Source of the DNA: a bacterium
Lineage (GTDB): Bacteria > Chloroflexota > Dormibacteria > Aeolococcales > Bog-877
Assembly (NCBI GenBank): GCA_021844355.1
Contig: JAKBTP010000149.1
Span: forward strand, 1-8,619
DNA: 8,619 bases
Reading direction: 5' to 3'
Shown here: positions 1 through 5,723 of the stretch, one piece after another
How the letters are laid out: each line of letters opens with the position of its first letter
Position numbering within the stretch: position 1 is the first letter of the stretch
Program-made: the position numbers and the translations under genes
Notes under the pieces: model-generated
Database searches by the model: none
The model's input: only the letters and a program-made list of their open reading frames with translations
Told to the model about the DNA's origin: nothing

Positions 1-409
1 GCCTAACTAGGCTCAGCCCATCGCGGATGACCGAAGTCAACCGTGCAACCCATTTGGCGCTCGGCCTCCCTCTCCCCTGCGGCATCGCATAGCCGTTGCG
101 GGGCCATCCCTATAGAGTCCCTGACCGGGCACAGGACCGCCCACGCAAGATCTGGCAGCCCGTCGATACTGCCGCTTGAGCCAGCGACTTGCACTGCGCG
201 GTCGCCACGTCGGCGGTAAAACACCTTCGAGCGCGCCCCATCACTTGGCCCTTCGGTTGTAGTGCACAAGGACCGCTCACGCCCGAGGCCGCTGCTACTG
301 GCGCTTGAGGGCTGGGCCGCCGGAGCCGGCCCACGCATCCGGAACTCACGGCCGCTCACAGGTTCCGTAGGGGCCGACTGTCGGCCATTGCGGGCCATGC
401 CCTATGTGC
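1..409. other. Gene-poor left flank with diverged repeats
   Basis: I see no convincing gene here. The long open frames on both strands have arginine/serine/proline-rich translations with no recognisable motif. The stretch does contain repeated sequence. A block at 92-113 resembles 384-405 (TTGCGGG, CCAT and CCCTAT in the same order with small indels). A block at 128-146 resembles 264-282 (GCACAGGACCGCCCACGC against GCACAAGGACCGCTCACGC). A block at 167-180 resembles 296-309 (TACTGCCGCTTGAG against TACTGGCGCTTGAG). The exact 9-mer GTGCACAAG occurs at 262-270 and again at 422-430, where it starts the first antitoxin. The simplest reading is decayed duplications of the antitoxin upstream/start region. 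Confidence 0.5.
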
Positions 410-428
410 TACCCTACGTCGGTGCACA
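388..428 (+). promoter_or_regulatory. Candidate leaderless promoter and operator of the first vapBC pair
   Basis: A TACCCT hexamer at 410-415 fits the actinobacterial TANNNT -10 consensus. It is followed by six bases and then the GTG at 422, so transcription would begin at or next to the start codon. A weak -35-like TTGCGG lies at 388-393 with a 16-base spacer. The half-sites TGTGC (405-409) and GCACA (424-428) form a 5-bp inverted repeat across the -10 and start codon, where an RHH antitoxin would be expected to autorepress. The promoter is inferred from pattern only. Confidence 0.45.
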
Positions 429-649
429 AGACAAGCGTCTACCTGAGCGACGAGGAGATCGCTCGCCTAGTCAACTTGGCCGAGCGGGAGGGGACGTCCC
501 AGGCGGAGGTCATCCGGCGCGCCATCAGACGGTATGACCCGGGGCGAAACCCAGGCCGGGACTTTGCGCTCATCGGTAGCGCCAACGGACCTGGCGGTTC
601 AGCCGCGGACCTGACCGAGGACGAGCTACTTGAAGGCTTCGGGACTTGA
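422..649 (+). CDS. vapB: RHH (CopG-type) antitoxin, VapB-like
   Basis: This is a predicted 75-residue antitoxin for the adjacent PIN toxin. Residues 3-37 form a ribbon-helix-helix DNA-binding domain: a TSVYL beta strand, a helix beginning SDEEIARLVNLA, and the second helix SQAEVIRRAIRRY. The C-terminal tail (DLTEDELLEGFGT) is acidic and ends in the GFG-type motif common in VapB proteins, the part expected to wrap around the toxin. I chose GTG 422 because homologous antitoxins begin at this HKTSVYL strand and a -10 hexamer sits six bases upstream. An in-frame ATG at 404 would add six residues but lies inside the promoter. The stop codon overlaps the toxin start (TTGA, 646-649), so the two are translationally coupled. 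Autoregulation with the toxin is expected from the family, not shown. Confidence 0.85.
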   Translation: MHKTSVYLSDEEIARLVNLAEREGTSQAEVIRRAIRRYDPGRNPGRDFALIGSANGPGGSAADLTEDELLEGFGT

Positions 650-1077
650 CCCTTGTCCTGGACGCAGCGCCGCTTGTCGCAGTCGCCGACCGTAGGGACC
701 ATCTGAGCAGCTCCGTCGCGGCACTGCTCAGGGAGGAGCCGGGCGAGCTGGTCATCCCGGCTCCCGTGACGGCCGAGGTCGATTACGTCCTCGGTCGCCG
801 CCTCGGTCGCTCTGCGCGGCTGGCCTTCCTTGACGATCTGGCGGCCGGCCGGTTCAGGGTCGCGGGCTTGGAGCCCGAGGACCACAAGGTGGTGGCTGAT
901 CTGGAGCGTCATTACGACGACCTCGACGTGGGTCTGGCCGACTTGAGCGTGCTGGTGGTCGCAAGGCGTTTCCGCACCCGACGTATCCTCACCTTCGACC
1001 AACATCACTTCCGGGCCCTGCGGCCACTGGATGGTGGCCGGTTCACGATACTTCCAGCCGACTCGCCTACTGGGTGA
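646..1077 (+). CDS. vapC: PIN-domain ribonuclease toxin, VapC-like
   Basis: This is a 143-residue PIN-domain protein, typical VapC length, predicted to be a Mg2+-dependent endoribonuclease that cleaves RNA when not bound by its antitoxin. The acidic active-site set is present: D6 in VLDAAPL, E44 in VTAEVDYVL, D94 or D99 in DVGLADLSVLVVA, and D118 in ILTFDQHHF. Translation must begin at TTG 646, because no ATG or GTG lies in frame near the first beta strand. The TTG overlaps the antitoxin stop, and GAAGG (632-636) is a Shine-Dalgarno match nine bases upstream. All catalytic residues and the length look intact, so this pair is probably functional. Its RNA target cannot be read from sequence. 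Confidence 0.88.
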   Translation: MTLVLDAAPLVAVADRRDHLSSSVAALLREEPGELVIPAPVTAEVDYVLGRRLGRSARLAFLDDLAAGRFRVAGLEPEDHKVVADLERHYDDLDVGLADLSVLVVARRFRTRRILTFDQHHFRALRPLDGGRFTILPADSPTG

Positions 1078-1102
1078 CCTCTTGCTGGCGAGCACAATCT
1101 AA

Positions 1103-1148
1103 AGTGCGGGAACGTCGCCGGACCGGCGGGAAGAATCCGAACCGCACT
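1103..1148. repeat. Nested inverted repeat downstream of the first toxin gene
   Basis: AGTGCGG (1103-1109) pairs perfectly with CCGCACT (1142-1148). Between them lies the 13-base palindrome CGCCGGACCGGCG (1116-1128). It begins 25 bases after the toxin stop. There is no T-run after either stem, so it is not a canonical intrinsic terminator. It could still be an RNA structure ending or protecting the transcript, or a protein-binding site. The rest of the gene-free stretch 1078-1397 shows nothing else I recognise until the antitoxin promoter region. Confidence 0.45.
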
Positions 1149-1348
1149 CCTTGCCCGCGGCGGTGGGTACGGAATCTGGGAGAACCAGACCACTGGATCG
1201 AGAGCGGTCAGACAACGAAGCTCATCTGATAGCAGAAGTGGGTCCGCCGGATGAAGGAGTGATTTCGCGAACGCAATTTCCTATCTCTACCGACGCGGGA
1301 AGTGGATTTGCGGCGCTGCAGCTTTCCCCTCCAACCGCGGAGTGTGGC

Positions 1349-1413
1349 GATCACCACGCCCCCCCTCAGTAGTACGCTGATCGTTGAGGTAATACCGATG
1401 ATCACCACGGTGA
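1349..1413 (+). promoter_or_regulatory. Candidate control region of the AbrB-type antitoxin gene
   Basis: Several symmetric elements cluster around the start codon at 1398. A TACGCT -10-like hexamer lies at 1373-1378. GGTAATACC (1388-1396) is a perfect 9-base palindrome around one central base and overlaps the Shine-Dalgarno TTGAGG. TCACCACGGTGA (1402-1413) is a 5-bp inverted repeat inside the first codons. GATCACCACG occurs exactly twice, at 1349-1358 and 1400-1409. AbrB/MazE-type antitoxins bind near-palindromic operators over their own promoter, so one or more of these could be the operator. I see no convincing -35. Confidence 0.4.
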
Positions 1414-1625
1414 GTCCGAAGGGCCAGGTCACCATCCCCGAAGCGTTGAGTGCCCGCTACGGGTTCCCGCCGGGCACGAAGTTGGTGTGGCTGGAGCGCG
1501 ACGGCGACCTCGTCCTCAGGCCGCTGCTCTCGGTCGAGCAGTTGCGTGGGCGCTTCCAGGGGGGCGCGCTGAGCGCAACGCTTCTGGAGGAGCGCGCCCG
1601 GGATCGCAAGCACGAGGATGGCTGA
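1398..1625 (+). CDS. AbrB/MazE/SpoVT-type antitoxin
   Basis: This is a 75-residue swapped-hairpin AbrB-family protein, the antitoxin partner of the broken PIN gene that follows. Residues 1-43 form the DNA-binding domain, with the family signature VSPKGQVTIPEALSARYGFPPGTKLVW followed by a DGDLVLRPL strand (shown here in parts; the two stretches are contiguous at residues 5-31 and 35-43). The C-terminal part, RGRFQGGALSATLLEERARD, is the charged tail expected to contact the toxin. ATG 1398 is chosen because homologues begin just before this motif and TTGAGG at 1384-1389 gives a Shine-Dalgarno eight bases upstream. The frame is open further upstream but those residues do not belong to the family. 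Its stop (TGA 1623-1625) overlaps the toxin ATG at 1618. The antitoxin looks intact although its toxin is not. Confidence 0.87.
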   Translation: MITTVSPKGQVTIPEALSARYGFPPGTKLVWLERDGDLVLRPLLSVEQLRGRFQGGALSATLLEERARDRKHEDG

Positions 1626-2138
1626 TCGCGTCGTCCTCGACACCCACGCGGTCCTCACCTTCCTCTGAGAGGAACCTGGGGGGAGGTCGAGGAGATCCTG
1701 CGGACCGGCGAGCCGGGGATCACTCTGGTCAACCTCGCAGAAGTCGCCTACATCCTCGAACGCACCTCCGGCGCCGGAGCGGCCGACGAGGTTTGGGCGA
1801 ACCTCAGCGCCGAGAGCCGGCCCGGCGGGGTGCCGGTTTGCTGGATCGACATCAATGACACCCTCGTGCGCCGGGCGGCGGCCATCAAGATGCGAGACGG
1901 GATGAGCTATGCCGATGCCTTCGCCGCTCCCGCCGCATCGGTGCTCGATTGTCCAGTGCTCACCGGTGACCCTGAGTTCAGAGTGGCAGAGGAGGCAGGA
2001 GTCATCGTCCGCTGGCTCGGGCGAAGGGCATGGCGCCTTCGCGGGTGCTCACTCCGCCAGCACCCGCTCCGTCCGAAGCACCAGCACGGGCGCCGAGTAC
2101 GGGTCCCTCCAGCGATGCAGACTCCTGTCTCACCGTGA
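1618..2138 (+). pseudogene. Frameshifted PIN-domain toxin (VapC-like)
   Basis: The N-terminal part starts at ATG 1618, reads MADRVVLDTHAVLTFL with the first catalytic Asp (D8), and stops at TGA 1666-1668. The remainder continues in the -1 frame. From about 1665 it reads through WGEVEEIL, VNLAEVAYILERTSG (second acidic residue, codon 1740-1742), the SYADAFAA helix and the TGDPEF strand, ending in GVIVRWLGR at about 2024, where PIN proteins normally finish. It then runs on for about 37 unrelated residues to a stop at 2136-2138. Loss of one base at 1665-1666 (CTCCTG to CTCTG) would explain both the stop and the frame change. All four acidic positions survive in the joined reading, so the lesion is recent, a sequencing error, or much less likely a recoding site. 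Confidence 0.85.
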
Positions 2139-2223
2139 TCGCGGCCTCGCCAACAGCTGCCGCAACAGCTCGCGTAACACCTGGAAGCGCCGGTCCGTTG
2201 GCACGGCTGTGATCAACCCTCCA

Positions 2224-3477
2224 ATGCGAATCCGGCGGGTCGGCCCGGGGTCGAAGTGGGCACTGATGATGGCTCTCACCCTCGTCTCGGTGCCGCTGGT
2301 CGCGGCGTGCAGTGGAGCCCGGACCCGACCCCCGGGGCCAGCTCACTCGCCGACCTCCAGCCCGACTGCCGTGATCCCGGACGCCTGCAGCAAGCACCCA
2401 GCGTCCCTGGAGGCGGGGTCGCGGGTGCCTCCAGCAGATCTCGCCTCAATTGACTTTCTCAGCCCGTCGATCGGGGTCGGGGTGACCCTGTCTTCGGTTA
2501 TGTGCACGTTGCACAAGTCCGCAGTCGGCGGCGTCCAGCTCGGGAGCGAGCCGTACCCCACGCGCCTCGCGATAACAAGGACGGGAGGTGGGCTCTGGAC
2601 GGTGGAGGGCGGTCCTCTCCCGAGGAGCCTCCTGACCAACTTCGTCACTAGCCTCGCCTTCTCGAGTGCGACCACCGGCTGGGTCGCTGCGGACGGACAC
2701 TTGGCCAGCACCAGCGATGGGGGGCGGCTCTGGAAGTTGGTCAACCTGGGAGGGAGCGTAGCCAAGGTGGCCCGATCTAGCTCCGTAGTGCTCGCTCTCA
2801 CACAACCGGTGACGAGTCGGGGACACTGGACTCTCTGGAGCGCCCCAGCAACCGGCGGCTCCTGGCGGCCCGGGGCAGCCCCACCCATACCTGCAGTGGA
2901 TGGGTTCTCCGCATCTGCCCTGGGCCCAGCGCCGGAGACGGCCGTAGTCGCGGTGACTCAGGCCTCCCCCTCGGGGCTACAGTCGTCGCTGGTGGTGACC
3001 GCCGACTCGGGCGCCACCTGGAGCGCCCGCACAGATCCCTGTCAAGCGAGGCTCTGGATCGGGGGGCCCTTGATCGCGGCCACCAGCTCGAACGATCTCG
3101 TGAGCCTGTGCATAGGGTCAGCTGCCGCCGGCTCCAACACCAAGGGGCTCTACATCTCCCAGAACGCTGGTCGTACCTGGTCGCCGAAGGCGCTGCTGAC
3201 CAACCTCGCATCGCCCGATCTGACCGGGCTTCCTCACACGGAGGCTACCGCTCTCGCTGCGCCCTCATCGTCCGACCTCTGGATCGCAACCACCAACGGG
3301 CTCGTTGGCAGTGGCGACGGCGGACAGTCCTGGTTCAACGTCGCAAACGTCAACCCACAAGGAGCTACCTTCCCGGTGTTCTCGTTCGTGGGTTCGCTGG
3401 ACGAATGGTTGCTGGCGCCGGGCACCGGACTGTGGCACACGACCAATGGCCGCCAGTGGACCACCGTGGGCGGGTGA
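2224..3477 (+). CDS. Lipoprotein with BNR/Ycf48-like beta-propeller repeats
   Basis: This is a predicted 417-residue exported lipoprotein. The N-terminus has a basic region (MRIRRVGPGSK), a hydrophobic core (ALMMALTLVSVPLVAA) and a lipobox with the acylated cysteine at C29 (LVAAC), followed by a Pro/Ser/Thr-rich linker to about residue 50. The rest carries regularly spaced Asp-box-like turns: RTGGGLW (119-125), STSDGGRLW (162-170), SAPATGGSW (206-214), TADSGATW (259-266), SQNAGRTW (312-319), GSGDGGQSW (362-370) and HTTNGRQW (405-412). These repeats typify sialidase/BNR and Ycf48-type seven-bladed propellers. C55, C94, C273 and C296 could form disulfides. I see no sialidase catalytic set, so a binding or scaffolding role outside the membrane is more likely than hydrolysis. 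ATG 2224 is preferred because it gives a complete signal peptide. GTG 2209 is an alternative. No strong Shine-Dalgarno is visible. Confidence 0.8.
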   Translation: MRIRRVGPGSKWALMMALTLVSVPLVAACSGARTRPPGPAHSPTSSPTAVIPDACSKHPASLEAGSRVPPADLASIDFLSPSIGVGVTLSSVMCTLHKSAVGGVQLGSEPYPTRLAITRTGGGLWTVEGGPLPRSLLTNFVTSLAFSSATTGWVAADGHLASTSDGGRLWKLVNLGGSVAKVARSSSVVLALTQPVTSRGHWTLWSAPATGGSWRPGAAPPIPAVDGFSASALGPAPETAVVAVTQASPSGLQSSLVVTADSGATWSARTDPCQARLWIGGPLIAATSSNDLVSLCIGSAAAGSNTKGLYISQNAGRTWSPKALLTNLASPDLTGLPHTEATALAAPSSSDLWIATTNGLVGSGDGGQSWFNVANVNPQGATFPVFSFVGSLDEWLLAPGTGLWHTTNGRQWTTVGG

Positions 3478-3541
3478 GCAGCGGGTTACCGCACCACGGC
3501 CGATGCCTCCAGGACTTGCGTCCGCCCAGGACTAGCCCGAC

Positions 3542-3799
3542 TCAGCGTTTCGCTACGGAGATGAGGTCCTCGTAGAGCGCGTCGGGGGCAAGGTCAAGAC
3601 CGTGCGGCCACGCGGGAGCTCCGTCTGGGTCGAGGCGCACCAAGGCGAAGAACTTCGGGTCCTTGAGTGGCTCGAAGAGCTCGCCCCACAGGTCGGCGGA
3701 GAGATCCACGGGTCCCTCAACGCCGTCTGCGAAGTGCGGCTTCAAGCTGTGGGGAGCGATGGGTTCGACCGAGATCAAACGCGGATACGGAGCTTCCAT
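3542..3799 (-). CDS. DUF2442 domain protein
   Basis: This 85-residue protein matches the DUF2442 pattern throughout: a PRLISVEPIAPHSL first strand, a DG.EGPVDLSADLWG turn, FEPLKDPKFFALVRLDPDG, then WPHGLDLAPDALYED. Members are small, of unknown biochemical function, and often paired with a DUF4160 gene in toxin-antitoxin-like or mobile settings. No DUF4160 partner is present on either side here. ATG 3799 is preferred because a TAGGAT -10 hexamer (3807-3812, minus strand) lies seven bases upstream, suggesting a leaderless transcript. An in-frame GTG at 3805 would add two residues. The gene is convergent with the lipoprotein gene, 64 bases apart. Confidence 0.82.
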   Translation of the reverse strand: MEAPYPRLISVEPIAPHSLKPHFADGVEGPVDLSADLWGELFEPLKDPKFFALVRLDPDGAPAWPHGLDLAPDALYEDLISVAKR

Positions 3800-3806
3800 T
3801 CTCACG

Positions 3807-3812
3807 ATCCTA
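3807..3812 (-). promoter_or_regulatory. Candidate leaderless -10 element for the DUF2442 gene
   Basis: TAGGAT on the minus strand fits TANNNT and is seven bases from the ATG at 3799. No Shine-Dalgarno precedes that ATG and no clear -35 is visible, which agrees with leaderless initiation. Confidence 0.4.
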
Positions 3813-4371
3813 CGTCAGTGGCGAGATTGGAGCCGGGGCATTGCGATCCTCAGCGCGGTCCCAGTTGGTGGGCCAGTGCCGCGTGGTGCTGCGTGTGCTC
3901 CCATCAGCAGCCCCAGCCGCCGTGGCGTCGGTGTGGTCCGAGGCACCGCCAAGCCACCCCAGCACCCCCCTGGAACGGAGCACCACAATCGGCCTCCGGC
4001 AGACCTGGCAGGGCGTGCCTCGCTCGCCTGGTGGGCACTCAGACGACTCTTCAAGGGAGCTCGCGCCGATGCGGGCGGCCCGCCGGCCAGGACCCAATCA
4101 ACGGTGACCTGGCACCGAGAGACGCTTCACCAGCTGGCCAGTAACACCCAAATTGGCCCAGGGGCACTCCGTGCCGGTCGCTCGGCCGCCAACCTGGAGG
4201 TCCGGTGCAACCTCTTCGATGCTGCGACACGAGAGGTCCCGGTTTCCGCCATCCTCCACGCCACCACCCCCATGGGATAGTGTCGGCGGATGGGCTGACG
4301 GGTGTACCGAGCTGCCACCACAGGTGCCGCCACGCAGACGACGGCCGTCAAGCTCTGGTCCGAGCGAGGTC
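3813..4371. other. Long stretch without a recognisable gene
   Basis: About 560 bases separate the divergently transcribed DUF2442 and Clp_N genes. All six frames are open over long runs because of the high GC content, but the translations are Pro/Arg/Ser/Ala-rich and show no family motif. A minus-strand frame at 3810-4097 contains a short Cys pair (TPCQVCRRP) that I could not link to any zinc-binding family. No tRNA, hairpin-plus-T terminator or repeat array was seen. A TAGTGT hexamer near 4277-4282 could be a -10 for the Clp_N gene, but no -35 supports it. Decayed coding sequence is possible. Confidence 0.5.
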
Positions 4372-4386
4372 GAGGAGTCAGGGTCC

Positions 4387-5370
4387 ATGTACACATTTGA
4401 GAGGTTCACTGAGAAGGCCAAGAAAGTCCTCACCGTGGCGCATGGAGAGGCTGTGACGTCCCACCACTCGTACATTGGCACCGAACACGTCCTGCTGGGA
4501 CTCATTCGAGTGGACGGCGGCCTCGCGGCTAGGGTGCTCGCCAATCTCGGGGTGGAGATCGACCAGGTCAGGGCAACAATCGAGTCCCTGAAGGGCCACA
4601 CCGAGCGGACCACCATCCGGCAGGCCATCCCCACCTCCAGGGTCAAGAAGGTGATCGCGATCGCGTTCGACGAGTCCAAGCGGATGGGCGTCACCTACGT
4701 CGGCACCGAGCACCTTCTGCTCGGCCTCCTGATCGAAGGCGAGGGTCTGGGGTTTCAAGTGCTCAAGGACCTCGGCGCGACTCTTGAGCGCGTCCGCGAC
4801 GAACTGGCCACGCTGCCACCATATCTGGATGCCATTGGACCGAGCCAGCAGGTTCGGAGCCGCGCTGCATGGACCGGGTACACACCGTTGCAGCGCCCGC
4901 CTTCTACACCAACACCGCTCCTTTCTCGTCTCACCGCTGAGGCCCGGAGTTGCTTGGTCCTGGCCGAGGAGGAGGGGCTCAAGGCTGGAGTCGGCTACAT
5001 CGGTGGCGAGCATTTGCTTCTGGGACTGTTGCGCCAAGGCGAAGGACTGGCCGCCCGCGCACTCGGGCTTCTCGGTGTGACCCTGGACGGCGCCCATGGT
5101 GCGGTGAAGAAGGCAAGTCTGGATGCACCCCGGCAGGTTGTATCCCAGGTCACTTGGAACAGTGACCTCGACATCGTGCTCAAGGTCGCCACCGACCTCG
5201 CGGGTGCCCGCCGGGCCGAGTGGACTGACACGCAAGACCTGTTGCTGGCGCTTTGGATGATGCCCCCTTCCTCGCGGACGCAAGAGGCCCTTCAGATGCT
5301 AGGGCCCACGGTCGACGCGGTGCGCGCTTCGCTCGGCCACCGGGAGACTGGGCACTCGAGACCGGACTGA
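4387..5370 (+). CDS. Stand-alone Clp N-domain protein with four Clp_N repeats, no ATPase
   Basis: This 327-residue protein consists only of Clp_N repeats, the module by which ClpC/ClpA unfoldases bind adaptors, phosphoarginine-tagged clients and some antibiotics. Repeat 1 (about 1-70) has FERFTEKAKKVL and SYIGTEHVLLGLI. Repeat 2 (80-145) has SRVKKVIAIA and TYVGTEHLLLGLL. After a Pro/Thr-rich linker (150-178), repeat 3 (179-246) has GYIGGEHLLLGLL and repeat 4 (250-320) is divergent (DTQDLLLALW). No Walker motif or AAA+ domain follows. The glutamate of GTEH, equivalent to phosphoarginine-binding E32/E106 of B. subtilis ClpC, is kept at E33, E108 and E208 but replaced by Q283 in repeat 4. The start at ATG 4387 follows GAGGAG (4372-4377) with a nine-base spacer. 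A role as adaptor or decoy for the ClpCP protease is inferred; M. tuberculosis ClpC2 is a known ATPase-less relative. Confidence 0.9.
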   Translation: MYTFERFTEKAKKVLTVAHGEAVTSHHSYIGTEHVLLGLIRVDGGLAARVLANLGVEIDQVRATIESLKGHTERTTIRQAIPTSRVKKVIAIAFDESKRMGVTYVGTEHLLLGLLIEGEGLGFQVLKDLGATLERVRDELATLPPYLDAIGPSQQVRSRAAWTGYTPLQRPPSTPTPLLSRLTAEARSCLVLAEEEGLKAGVGYIGGEHLLLGLLRQGEGLAARALGLLGVTLDGAHGAVKKASLDAPRQVVSQVTWNSDLDIVLKVATDLAGARRAEWTDTQDLLLALWMMPPSSRTQEALQMLGPTVDAVRASLGHRETGHSRPD

Positions 5371-5723
5371 ACGTGGGACAAGCGGCGGTTCCTACCGGAG
5401 GAGCCGGTTGCTGCTGTTCATCTCCCATCTCGAAGCTGTGGCAAACTGCAAGCCTCCTGCCAGCGGCCTGAGCGGCGGTGCAAGGTAGCCGATCCGGTGG
5501 ACCGAGGAATGGGGGAGCCGTGAACGCCACAACGCGAGGCTCCGCTTGCCCGGAGAGGCAGTCATGGGGAAGCAATGGCCGGGATACCCGCTGGACGCTT
5601 CACCAGTGCAGAGCCATCGGTAGTCCGGGCCGGCCTGCAACGGACAAGCTGCGTCGCTCCAGCAACGCGAACAACCATGAGACGGCGATCAGCGGCGCGC
5701 TGCAGCCACCTCAGGGCCTACGC
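5371..5723. other. Gap between convergent genes, no gene seen
   Basis: This 353-base stretch lies between the Clp_N gene and the third toxin gene, which face each other. A small hairpin, ACCGG (5394-5398) with a five-base loop and CCGGT (5404-5408), occurs 24 bases after the Clp_N stop but lacks a T-run. The open frames on both strands have no family resemblance. No repeat or RNA gene was recognised. Confidence 0.45.

Noticed and set aside
1..85. Short minus-strand frame from ATG 85 open to the left edge (begins MPQGRGRPSAKW)
   Set aside because: Only 28 codons are visible, with no Shine-Dalgarno or family resemblance, so it cannot be told from chance.
3..398. Long minus-strand open frame over the left flank
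   Set aside because: The translation is Arg/Ser/Gly-rich without any motif, and the region contains degenerate DNA repeats. Open frames of this length are common by chance at this GC content.
1666..1668. Programmed frameshifting at CTCTGA, as in prfB
   Set aside because: The prfB mechanism is a +1 shift at CTTTGA. Here the continuing frame is -1, there is no slippery heptamer, and no upstream Shine-Dalgarno-like stimulator is placed correctly.
1909..2223. Upstream extension of the lipoprotein frame (105 more residues)
   Set aside because: It overlaps the PIN toxin sequence in another frame and would bury the signal peptide and lipobox. ATG 2224 gives a normal lipoprotein leader.
3810..4097. 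Zinc-ribbon or HNH-like protein from the TPCQVCRRP motif
   Set aside because: A single CxxC without a second Cys/His pair or other HNH residues is insufficient.
4153..4386. Upstream extension of the Clp_N frame (78 more residues)
   Set aside because: The extension is Pro/Arg/Ser-rich, whereas the Clp_N family begins at the FERFTEKA motif and a good Shine-Dalgarno precedes ATG 4387.
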